This document shows, one piece after another, positions 50,673-58,413 of a DNA stretch of 64,000 bases. The position numbers and the translations under genes were made by a program. Location of the stretch: assembly GCF_040839445.1 (NCBI RefSeq), contig NZ_JBDPGJ010000004.1, positions 186,001 through 250,000 on the forward strand, given 5' to 3'. Positions within the stretch are counted from its first letter, which is position 1, and each line of letters starts with the position of its first letter. Origin of the DNA: Aquibium pacificus. GTDB taxonomy: Bacteria; Pseudomonadota; Alphaproteobacteria; Rhizobiales; Rhizobiaceae. Below the pieces are notes generated by a model. The model was given only the letters and a program-made list of their open reading frames with translations. It searched no databases and was not told the DNA's origin.

Positions 50673-52193
50673 TCAGTCGTCGAGCGGCGGCAGTTGCAGT
50701 CGAAGCTCGCGCTTCAGCACCTTGCCGTAATTGCTCTTCGGCAGGCTTTCGACGAAGAGGTAGCGCTTGGGACGCTTGAAGCGCGCGATGTGCTCGACGC
50801 AATGCGCATCCAGTTCGCGTTCTTCCGCGGTCTGGCCGTCGGCGGGCACGATCACCGCGACGACGATCTCGCCCCATTCGGGATGTTCCTGGCCGACCAC
50901 GCAGACCTCGCTCACCGCGGGATGCCTGAGCAGCGCCTCCTCGACCTCGCGCGGGTATATGTTGGTTCCGCCGCTGATGATGACGTCCTTCGACCTGTCG
51001 CGAAGCGTCAGGTAGCCGCGTTCGTCGAACGATCCCATGTCGCCAGTGTAGAGCCAGCCGTCGCGCAGCGCCGCCGCCGTGGCGTCCGGGTTGTTCCAGT
51101 AGCCCGACATCACGACGTCGCCCCGGCAGATCACCTCGCCGATCTCGCCTGGTGGGACCGGCTTCATGTCCTGATCCACCACCCGCACCTCGAGCCCGCT
51201 TCGCGCATATCCGACCGAGGCCAGCGTCGCGTCGTCGCCGGTCAGGTGATCCGTGCGCCGCAGTCCCGTGATGGTCATCGGCGATTCGCCCTGGCCGTAG
51301 ATCTGCATGAAGACCTGCCCGAAGACGTCGAGCGATTTGCGTATCTCCTCCAGATACATCGGCCCGCCGCCATAGACGATGGTGCGAAGGTTCTGCGGTG
51401 TCCGCCCCGACCGCTGCGCCTCCAGGCGCAGCCGCTGAACCATGGTGGGGGCGAAGAACGCGCCGACGCCCGGATGGGCCGAGCAGAGATCGGTGAATTC
51501 TGCCGGATCGAAACCGCCGCTCGCGGGCACCACCTGTCGCGCGCCGCGCGCCACATAGGCGGGCAGATAGAGGCCCGATCCATGTGACATCGGCGCGGCG
51601 TGGACCAGGCTCGCGTTCTCGTCGACCACCTCCATGTCGGCAAGGTGGGCGATCGTCATGGCCATGATGTTGCGGTGGGAAAGCATGGCCCCCTTGGAAC
51701 GGCCGGTCGTGCCGCTCGTGTAGAAGAGCCACGCGAGCGCGTTGGGGTCCGAGCCGACTTCACCGTCCCATTCTTCCCCGAGCAGAGTTTCGTAGCCGTC
51801 GCCGCCGATCACCTGGAGAAGACAGTCCGCTGCCTGGGAAGCAGCCGCCTCGCTGCGCAGCCGGTCGATGATTTTCGGCGAGACGAAGGCCGCGGCGGCG
51901 CCTGAATCTCCCAGAATCTGCACCATTTCCTTTGGATGCAGCTTCGCATTCACCGGCGTCACCGCCATCTCGGCCGCCCATATGCCGAAAAAGAGCTCGA
52001 CATATTCCGGGCAATTCTCGGTGACGATCACGATGCGCTCTCCCGGCGCGAAGCGGTCGCGCAGGAAAGCCGCGATGCGCAACGCCCGTGATCGCAGCGC
52101 CGCGAAGGTCGCCACTTCCATCGACCCGGTATACACGGCGCCAAGGTCCGGAAACCGCCGGGCGGTCTGGTCTAGGAGATGGAATATGTTCAA
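50673..52193 (-). CDS. Acyl-CoA ligase, AMP-binding family
   Basis: A 506-residue adenylate-forming enzyme. The P-loop YTSGTTGRSKGAMLSHRN is near residue 155, YGGGPMYLEEIRKSL and YGQGESPMTITGL follow, YTGDMGSFDERGYLTLRDR is the hinge, SGGTNIYPREVEEAL is next, and the catalytic lysine is in SNYGKVLKREL. It activates a carboxylic acid with ATP and CoA. The start is TTG at 52193, nine bases after GGAG. It lies 74 bases after an FAD monooxygenase, so it may activate an aromatic or ring-derived acid. Confidence 0.94.
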   Translation of the reverse strand: MNIFHLLDQTARRFPDLGAVYTGSMEVATFAALRSRALRIAAFLRDRFAPGERIVIVTENCPEYVELFFGIWAAEMAVTPVNAKLHPKEMVQILGDSGAAAAFVSPKIIDRLRSEAAASQAADCLLQVIGGDGYETLLGEEWDGEVGSDPNALAWLFYTSGTTGRSKGAMLSHRNIMAMTIAHLADMEVVDENASLVHAAPMSHGSGLYLPAYVARGARQVVPASGGFDPAEFTDLCSAHPGVGAFFAPTMVQRLRLEAQRSGRTPQNLRTIVYGGGPMYLEEIRKSLDVFGQVFMQIYGQGESPMTITGLRRTDHLTGDDATLASVGYARSGLEVRVVDQDMKPVPPGEIGEVICRGDVVMSGYWNNPDATAAALRDGWLYTGDMGSFDERGYLTLRDRSKDVIISGGTNIYPREVEEALLRHPAVSEVCVVGQEHPEWGEIVVAVIVPADGQTAEERELDAHCVEHIARFKRPKRYLFVESLPKSNYGKVLKRELRLQLPPLDD

Positions 52194-52267
52194 CTGCGTA
52201 CACTCCGGTCGGCGAGCTCCCCATCGCCGGCGAACCGGGGGAGGGCATGGCCTGGCATGCGCTTCAT

Positions 52268-54076
52268 TCAGGCAACCACCCGCGCCGTCGGCCTTGCCTG
52301 TCCGACCGCATCCACGTCAAGCTTCAGTATGGTCGCGAATGCGTCGCTGAGCACGCCGACTGCATCCGGATGGCCTGTGCGGGAGCGCCATGCGACATGG
52401 TTGTCGGGCCGCACCAGGATCGCGCCGTCCTCGCCGATGTCGCGCAGCGACAGCCAGTCGCGATGCGGATCGCGATAGTCGCCTTCGTCGCCGATTCTCA
52501 CCGTCACAAGGCGGATCCCTTCGCTTCCGGCAATCTGGATCGCCGCCTGACGCCATGCTTCGGCGCGGCAGCCCGTGATCAGGACGAAGTTCCCCTTTTC
52601 GGCGAGATCGAGCGTCGACAGTTCTCTCCCGTCCTTGGCGATCCGCGCATGCGGCAGCCTGTGGCCGGGGCGCGTCACCGGAACGTACCTGCCTCCCATG
52701 GGATCGCGCGGCGGCGCGAACGTCTCGTCGCGCACGACGGCGCCATGTTCGTAGTGGAAGCCGAGCTCCAGATCGTGCGCCTGCCACTCCATACGCTGCA
52801 CGCCGATGACCTGGTCGAGCCGCGCGCGGCGGGAGCGCCCCTCGTCGTCGTCCGCGAAGAACGCGGCGAAGTTCTTCCGGCTGACCTCGGCATTGCCGCG
52901 CACCAGTCCGATGCCCGCGTCGGTGAGCGGATGGTTCTGGAAGGTGAGCAGCGCCCAGGAGACGTTGCGCTCCGCGACGGGTCGCCGCTCGGTCTCGTAG
53001 GTGTCGAGGAGGCCGTCGGACGCCTTGCCCTTCAGCACCAGATCCAGCTTCCAGGCGAGGTTGTGCGCGTCCTGGATGGCCGAGTTGAGCCCGAGCCCCG
53101 TGGTCGGGGGATGGCGATGCGCCGCGTCACCCGTCAGGAATACCCGCCCGAAGCGGTACCGGTCGGCGATCACGCCTTCCACGACCCAGTGCCCGATGCC
53201 GATGATCTCCGGATCGAGGTCGGGCAGCTTCAGCAGTTCTCGCATGCGCGGGAGCAGTTTCGTCTCGTCGAAGCGCGCCGGATCGTCGGGACGGAAGCTG
53301 AAGTGGAACATCCATTCCTCGGAATGCCGGTCGAACCGCGTCGGTCCGAGCTTGCCCAGGACGCCGCTGCTCCACGACCCTCCGTCCGGATTGACGAACC
53401 ATGTCGTCATCGCGTGGTCGTCGTCCCACCACTCCGACAGATCGGCCTTGAAGTAGACAGTGACCATGTCGGCGAGTTCTGTCGCGCCGGTAAGCCTGCT
53501 GCCCACGATCGGACCGATGGTCCGTCCGCCGTCGGCCGCGATCACGTAGTCGGCGACCACCGTGAATTCACGTCCGCTGTCACGGTCGCGAACCACGCAG
53601 GTCGCCGCGCGGGCGTCCTGCGAGATCGAGACGAGTTCGTGGTTGTAGAGCAGTTTGCCTGGATTGCGGCGCTCGGCTTCGGCACGAAGCAGCGGTTCGA
53701 GGCGCACCTGCGGATAGAGCGTGCTCTCGCAGGGGCTGTCCTCGGCATAGTGCCGCAAAGAGCCGCCGCCAAACGAATCGATCGCATGGAATGTCTTGCG
53801 GTCCAGCGGCCCGTCGCCCGCCAGGCTCGTGCACCAGCGTATGCGCGAGATATATTTCAATGGCATGGACTTGGCGTAGACCGCGTCGGCGATATCGAAT
53901 TGCCGGAAGATCTCCATGGTGCGCTGGTTGATGTAGCGAGCCTTGGGAAGCCGACCCGGCGTGGCATGACGCTCGATCAGCAGCGACTGGGTGCCGTGTT
54001 CCGAAAGCGCGATGGATGACGACAGGCCGCAGCCGCCGCCTCCGACGATGAGTACCGGCACCCGGATATCCGTCAT
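52268..54076 (-). CDS. FAD-dependent aromatic monooxygenase, MhpA/phenol hydroxylase type
   Basis: A 602-residue flavoprotein monooxygenase. The FAD loop LIVGGGGCGLSSSIAL is at the N-terminus, the DG motif is in VIAADGGRTIGPIVG, and the GD motif is in LTGDAAHRHPPTTGLGLNSAIQDAHNLAWKLDLVLKG. The last 170 residues form the thioredoxin-like domain of this group. Such enzymes hydroxylate phenols or aromatic acids ortho to a hydroxyl, preparing the ring for cleavage. The ATG at 54076 follows GAGGAACGCAG. It is 25 bases after the alpha/beta hydrolase. Confidence 0.94.
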   Translation of the reverse strand: MTDIRVPVLIVGGGGCGLSSSIALSEHGTQSLLIERHATPGRLPKARYINQRTMEIFRQFDIADAVYAKSMPLKYISRIRWCTSLAGDGPLDRKTFHAIDSFGGGSLRHYAEDSPCESTLYPQVRLEPLLRAEAERRNPGKLLYNHELVSISQDARAATCVVRDRDSGREFTVVADYVIAADGGRTIGPIVGSRLTGATELADMVTVYFKADLSEWWDDDHAMTTWFVNPDGGSWSSGVLGKLGPTRFDRHSEEWMFHFSFRPDDPARFDETKLLPRMRELLKLPDLDPEIIGIGHWVVEGVIADRYRFGRVFLTGDAAHRHPPTTGLGLNSAIQDAHNLAWKLDLVLKGKASDGLLDTYETERRPVAERNVSWALLTFQNHPLTDAGIGLVRGNAEVSRKNFAAFFADDDEGRSRRARLDQVIGVQRMEWQAHDLELGFHYEHGAVVRDETFAPPRDPMGGRYVPVTRPGHRLPHARIAKDGRELSTLDLAEKGNFVLITGCRAEAWRQAAIQIAGSEGIRLVTVRIGDEGDYRDPHRDWLSLRDIGEDGAILVRPDNHVAWRSRTGHPDAVGVLSDAFATILKLDVDAVGQARPTARVVA

Positions 54077-54101
54077 CTGCGTTCCTCGTTCGCTATTGCC
54101 T

Positions 54102-55274
54102 TCAGGAGCCCAGCAGACCTCGGGCGCCGAGCCATTCGCGCTGGAGTTCGATCACCCGCGCGAGATGGTCTGGCTGGCCGGCATAGTAGTGGGTTGCGCC
54201 CTGGATGACTTCGAAGGTCTTGTCCCTGCTCGCCGCCGCGCGGAAGATCATTCCGGTGTGCGGTTGCGGGGCGGCATCGTCTGCGCTGTTTTCGATCGCC
54301 AGGAAGGGCACGTTGATGTGGCGGGCGCATTCCACCCCGTTGGCGCGCGAATCCTCGATCGACCACTGCGACAGCCAAGACCTCAGCGTCGAGAAGCGGC
54401 CGAGCGCCACGGGTCCGGTGTTGACGGTCTCGGGATTGCCCAGATAGGACCAGCGTGGCTTCCGGTCGTTGGGGTCGACAGTCGGGTCGAGAAAACGCGG
54501 ATCGGCGAACGTCCGGTGCGTGACGAAACCCCGCTCGATCTCCGGCGTGTCGCGCTTCCTCAGCATCTCGAGCGTTTCCCAGACCCAGGCGCGGATCCTG
54601 TCGACCCTGGCCCGTTGGGCATTGCGGTATTCCGCAATGAAGTCGGCCGAGTAGGGCGGCTGGTGGGGATTACGCGGATCGTAGAGATCGAGTTCCAGGA
54701 AGCGGTCGTCCGGATCGTGCTCGTTCCTCACCGAGGGATCGATGCTGTCGACGAGAAGCTGCGCACGCGAGATGTGCGCGGCTTGGAAGATCAGCGCATC
54801 GGCGGGGATGAGGCCCGCTCCCTTGACGTTGACCGGATCGCCCGCGGGCGTATCGACGATCGTGGGATTTTCGGCCTGCGACTGATAGAACAGCGCCAGC
54901 GATCCGCCACCGCTCCATCCCACGATGACGACTTTTTCGTAGCCGAGAACCTCCCTTGCGTGGCGCACGTAGGCACCGAGGTCCAGGAGCACCTTTTCCA
55001 TGATGAGGGCAGCGTCGTTCTTGGCATACCGGCTGGCGGCGCACAGCACATGCGCGCCATGTCCCGCCGCTGCCCGGGGGACCGGCAGCAATTGCAGGGT
55101 CGACGTGGGATGCATGAAGATCAGCAACGTCGAGGACGGGACACCCTTGGGCCGCATCAGTATGCCTTCGAGATTCACGGCACCCTGATTGCCCGCGAAT
55201 CCGTAAGTCTCGACGAATGAGGATTTCTCCTCATATTGGAGGTGAAGCCAGGTGAATTCGATTTCGTGAGTCAT
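54102..55274 (-). CDS. Alpha/beta hydrolase
   Basis: A 390-residue hydrolase. The oxyanion region is LLIFMHPTSTLQLLP, the nucleophile elbow GWSGGGS has Ser121, and the likely catalytic histidine lies in VIQGATHYYAG near the C-terminus. It carries a large cap domain with a WSYLGNPETVNTGPVAL block. It could hydrolyse an ester or a C-C bond in a ring-cleavage product. It is first in the leftward run reaching to 45740 and has an operator about 120-160 bases upstream. No clear ribosome-binding site precedes the ATG. Confidence 0.9.
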   Translation of the reverse strand: MTHEIEFTWLHLQYEEKSSFVETYGFAGNQGAVNLEGILMRPKGVPSSTLLIFMHPTSTLQLLPVPRAAAGHGAHVLCAASRYAKNDAALIMEKVLLDLGAYVRHAREVLGYEKVVIVGWSGGGSLALFYQSQAENPTIVDTPAGDPVNVKGAGLIPADALIFQAAHISRAQLLVDSIDPSVRNEHDPDDRFLELDLYDPRNPHQPPYSADFIAEYRNAQRARVDRIRAWVWETLEMLRKRDTPEIERGFVTHRTFADPRFLDPTVDPNDRKPRWSYLGNPETVNTGPVALGRFSTLRSWLSQWSIEDSRANGVECARHINVPFLAIENSADDAAPQPHTGMIFRAAASRDKTFEVIQGATHYYAGQPDHLARVIELQREWLGARGLLGS

Positions 55275-55392
55275 GCGGGGCGGACGACCTGTCAGTATTG
55301 CGGAATTCTAGTATTAAGGGTGGGAATGGACCGATGACACGTCCTGTAGTCGCAGGCCCGCAGGGGAAATCCCCTGCCGAATTCTAGTCGAG

Positions 55393-55437
55393 GGATATGG
55401 GGAGCGATCGTGGCAGGCTGTCCCCTCCTGCTGTTAC
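55393..55437 (-). promoter_or_regulatory. Operator site 19 for the alpha/beta hydrolase operon
   Basis: Read leftward, GTAACAGCAGGAGGGGAC (55437-55420) is followed after 20 bases by CATATCC (55399-55393). On the rightward (MarR) side no good -10 is seen. Otherwise I see nothing in the 289-base gap. Confidence 0.5.
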
Positions 55438-55563
55438 AGCAAGGTGGCACGGCTTGAAGAGAATCCGGAGCTGGCGGGAATCGGCCGACAAGAGGCGCTG
55501 TCCACGGGTGAAGTGTCATCGTGCGCGTCCATCGAGGGAAGGCCAGCGAGGGGACGATAGCTG

Positions 55564-56181
55564 ATGCGAAAGAATTCCGAGGGGCCGGAGGGCGGTGGGG
55601 GCAGCGAAGCGGCGGAGCAGTTGGCGCCCCAGCGTGTCGCCGCCGAAATCGATCTGGCCCGCCACGAACTGCCGGAAGGTTACTTCCTGCCGGAGAAGTC
55701 CCTGCCGCACGCCTTCACGGTCATCTCGAACCGAGTCAGCCAGACCCTACAGACCATGTACAGCGAGAAGTTCGGGCTGACCGTCGCCGGCTGGCGCATC
55801 ATGGCCATCCTGGGAACGCACTCTCCGCTGTCGGCCAAGGCACTTGCCGAAATGACCGCGATGGACCAGGTCAGCACCAGCCGGGCCCTCGAACAGCTCT
55901 CCAACAAGAAGCTGCTTTCGCGCCGCGTCGACCCTTCCGACCGGCGCCGCGTTGTCCTGAGGCTGAACCGGAAGGGCCAGACCGTGTTCAGGCAGATCGT
56001 GCCGGTGCTCTACGCCGCCGAGAGGGCTCTGATAGACGGCTTCACGGAGGAGGAGGTGGCCACGATCCGCCGCTACATGACGCAGTTGATGGAAAGGTCC
56101 GCTCGGCACATGGCTGAAGAGGCGGATTGGCGCGCCCTGGTCGAAAGATACGGCCACGGCGGCGAACTGCCTCCCGAATGA
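55564..56181 (+). CDS. MarR family transcriptional regulator
   Basis: A 205-residue winged-helix regulator. After a 60-residue N-terminal extension with acidic and glycine-rich stretches, the MarR domain has YSEKFGLTVAGWRIMAILG, SPLSAKALAEMTAMDQVSTSRALEQLSNKKLL as helix-turn-helix, and the wing SRRVDPSDRRRVVLRLNRKGQ. MarR proteins usually repress aromatic catabolic genes until a phenolic ligand binds. It is divergent from the hydrolase operon. It could act on some promoters here, but its own gene has no clear copy of the lux-box-like palindrome on its side. Confidence 0.93.
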   Translation: MRKNSEGPEGGGGSEAAEQLAPQRVAAEIDLARHELPEGYFLPEKSLPHAFTVISNRVSQTLQTMYSEKFGLTVAGWRIMAILGTHSPLSAKALAEMTAMDQVSTSRALEQLSNKKLLSRRVDPSDRRRVVLRLNRKGQTVFRQIVPVLYAAERALIDGFTEEEVATIRRYMTQLMERSARHMAEEADWRALVERYGHGGELPPE

Positions 56182-56241
56182 GCATCGGCGGCCTCGGCAA
56201 GACCCTCGTCCCGACGGGGTTGGACTAAATGCTGACCGGTC

Positions 56242-56286
56242 GTCCCAAGCGTGGGGGACATCGGCCCCGACATGGCTCGCTATCTT
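56242..56286 (+). promoter_or_regulatory. Operator site 20 and -10 element for the VOC gene
   Basis: GTCCCAAGCGTGGGGGAC at 56242-56259 is followed after exactly 20 bases by CTATCTT (56280-56286). This is one of the best-matching promoters; the start codon lies about 95 bases further on. Confidence 0.7.
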
Positions 56287-56381
56287 CTCGCTAAACCGTT
56301 GGTTGGCAACGCGGCTGATTGGATGCAGGCGCCGCACGTTGTTCATAACCGGCAAGCAAACCCGCGAGGAGACTGACCTAG

Positions 56382-57008
56382 ATGACCGAAAAGCCCGACG
56401 CGCCCGCAGCGGTGCCGCGCAATCCCGGCCTGACGCCAATGATGCTGAACCACGCGGCGTGGGTGACGCACGACGTGGCGGCCACGCATGATTTCTACAC
56501 CCGCATCATGGGAATGGAGATCGCGAGCACTGTGATCGACGACAGCGTGCCGTCGACCGGCGACGCGTTTCCCTACTTCCACATCTTCTTCAAGATGAAG
56601 GACGGCTCGACATTCGCCTTCTTCGAGGCGCCCGGCTTGCCCTCTCCCGCAAAATCGACCCATCCGGCATACGACATCTTCAACCACATTGCGCTCGAGG
56701 TGTCGTCCCGCGAGGACGTCATGAAGTGGTACGAATGGCTAACCGAAAACGATATCGATATCGTCGGTCCGACCGATCACGGGCTCATCTATTCCATCTA
56801 CTTCCACGACCCCAACGGCGTCCGCCTGGAGATCACGACGCCGCTCGACAAGGACTGGAACAACCACACCGAGAACGCGAAGGAAGACTTCGAACTGTGG
56901 GTCTCGGCCAAGGAAAAGGCCAAGCAGGAAGGCCGGGACCTCACCGAGGCAATGACCGAACTCGCCAAGAAGGCAAAGACACGCGTCCATCGCTTCGTGC
57001 CCGCCTGA
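56382..57008 (+). CDS. VOC family protein (glyoxalase/extradiol dioxygenase fold)
   Basis: A 208-residue vicinal-oxygen-chelate protein. Likely metal ligands are His24 (MLNHAAWV), His102 (FNHIALEVSS) and Glu150 (PNGVRLEITTP), the two-histidine-one-glutamate set of extradiol dioxygenases and isomerases. A 50-residue helical, lysine-rich tail follows. The ATG at 56382 lies after AGGAGA. In this setting it could be a ring-cleavage dioxygenase, though it is shorter than classical two-domain ones; other VOC reactions remain possible. Confidence 0.85.
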   Translation: MTEKPDAPAAVPRNPGLTPMMLNHAAWVTHDVAATHDFYTRIMGMEIASTVIDDSVPSTGDAFPYFHIFFKMKDGSTFAFFEAPGLPSPAKSTHPAYDIFNHIALEVSSREDVMKWYEWLTENDIDIVGPTDHGLIYSIYFHDPNGVRLEITTPLDKDWNNHTENAKEDFELWVSAKEKAKQEGRDLTEAMTELAKKAKTRVHRFVPA

Positions 57009-57199
57009 TCGCCGCAGCGGCACCGGGCTGTACATCGGCTGTCGGCTTTCCGCGGGCGATCGGGTAAGCCGGTTGGCCTCTCCGCGCCCCGGCGCGCCTG
57101 CCGGATACAGTCGAATTAGCCTCGCTTTTTCCATCTGCCGCGGGGCGAGTCCGTGGCGGTTGGGTGAGGCGTGTTCGTTCGCATGCAGAGGGATAGAAA

Positions 57200-57263
57200 T
57201 TGGCAGCGGATTGGCTTGGCATTTCGGGACGCGTGGCGGTCGTCACGGGTGCCGGGGGCGGCT
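57200..57263 (+). pseudogene. Truncated remnant of an SDR gene
   Basis: TTG at 57200, preceded by GCAGAGGGATAGAAA, opens AADWLGISGRVAVVTGAGGG, which is exactly the start of an SDR up to the cofactor loop. The frame then turns into unrelated sequence (CASRHGTAS...) and runs to 57526 with no SDR features. The rest of the gene was probably deleted. In the 360-base gap 57009-57368 I see nothing else. Confidence 0.6.
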
Positions 57264-57368
57264 GCGCTTCTCGCCACGGTACCGCGTCCGGGTTTCGATC
57301 AGCCGAGCAAGGATTGAGCCGAGGCGCCACGCCATTCGCGCACCTACGCAACAAGGCAGGAGGAACCG

Positions 57369-57881
57369 ATGCCACGCCCCAGATCGACCAAGTCCGTCGA
57401 GGAACGCCTCGACCGAATCGAAGACTACATCGAGATCATGCAACTGATCTGCGCCTACGGTCCGGCAGCCGACGCGACCCATTGGGAACTGATCAAGCAG
57501 ATATGGGCGGAGGACTGTGTCTATGAGATCGGCGGCCTCGGCAACTACGAAGGCCATGACGGTCTGCACAAGGCCTTCTACGGTGAGTTCCATCAGGATC
57601 TGATGCGGACCGGTTCCGGCCACGTCTCCTCGATGCCCCATGTCGTCATCGATGGCGACCGTGCGTCCGCCACGCACCACGGCACGCTCTTCAAACAGAT
57701 CGATGGAAACTTCCCGGTCATCCGCCTCATCGCCTCGCGTTGGGAACTGGAGCGGCGCGAGAGCGGATGGGTGGTCGTCCGCCGGACCAACGAGCTGATG
57801 CAGGAGAATCCGCGGGCGCGCGAGCTTCTGGCGCGCGTCATGGAGGGGCCCGCGCCTCGCGTTTCCGAGGCGGCGGAGTAG
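57369..57881 (+). CDS. NTF2-like (SnoaL-type) protein
   Basis: A 170-residue NTF2-fold protein: ERLDRIEDYIEIMQLICAYGPAADATHWELIKQIW at the start, then CVYEIGGLGNYEGHDGLHKAF, SGHVSSMPHVVIDGDRASATHHG, and WELERRESGWVVVRRTNEL. It is a SnoaL_4-type member. CAGGAGGAACCG precedes the ATG at 57369, a strong ribosome-binding site. The SDR remnant upstream suggests it was once the second gene of an SDR-NTF2 pair like that at 30422-31712. Confidence 0.86.
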   Translation: MPRPRSTKSVEERLDRIEDYIEIMQLICAYGPAADATHWELIKQIWAEDCVYEIGGLGNYEGHDGLHKAFYGEFHQDLMRTGSGHVSSMPHVVIDGDRASATHHGTLFKQIDGNFPVIRLIASRWELERRESGWVVVRRTNELMQENPRARELLARVMEGPAPRVSEAAE

Positions 57882-57960
57882 AGAGCCCGGGCGGGGCTAT
57901 CGTCTAGGCTGCCCGCGCGAGCCGTGGGGGTTCCGAGCCGAGAACAATGGGGCTGCGCGG

Positions 57961-58344
57961 ATGGGGGACAGGCAATTCTCGGAACTTGCCGCACGGGCGG
58001 AGCGACGCCTCCAGGCCATGCTGGAGGCCGATGCCGCCGGGCTCGATGCCCTGCTTCACGACGACCTCATCTACATCCATTCGTCGGGCAACATCGACGG
58101 CAAGCAAAGCCATATCGCCAGCGTCGCCGAGAAGACCGTCGTGTACGAGGCCTTCAGCCCCTCGAATGTCCGCTTTGTCGGGGTAGACGGGAGCACCGTC
58201 CTCAGGACGGGTTCGGTCCGTATCGCGGTGGTCGTGCGGGGCAGCCCCAAGGCTCTCCACGTCGCCTTCATCGAAGTCTGGACGAATGCGGGCGGCCGCG
58301 AATGGCGAATGATTTCGTGGCAGTCCACGTCGCTGCCTGCTTGA
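57961..58344 (+). CDS. Small NTF2-like (DUF4440-type) protein
   Basis: A 127-residue NTF2-fold protein with RRLQAMLEADAAGLDALLHDDLIYIHSSGNIDGKQSHIAS, the typical DUF4440 opening, and a last strand VAFIEVWTNAGGREWRMISWQST. It begins 79 bases after the previous NTF2-like gene with a weak ribosome-binding site. The function is unknown. Confidence 0.78.
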   Translation: MGDRQFSELAARAERRLQAMLEADAAGLDALLHDDLIYIHSSGNIDGKQSHIASVAEKTVVYEAFSPSNVRFVGVDGSTVLRTGSVRIAVVVRGSPKALHVAFIEVWTNAGGREWRMISWQSTSLPA

Positions 58345-58413
58345 AGATCATTGCGGGGACGTTTTCCTCTCCCAAGCGTCCCATCGCCTTCCGCAGCTAG
58401 GAGTGACCCTGAA

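Noticed and set aside
52088..54019. A 643-codon rightward frame
   Set aside because: It is antisense to the FAD monooxygenase gene, which has all its FAD motifs; the antisense product shows none.
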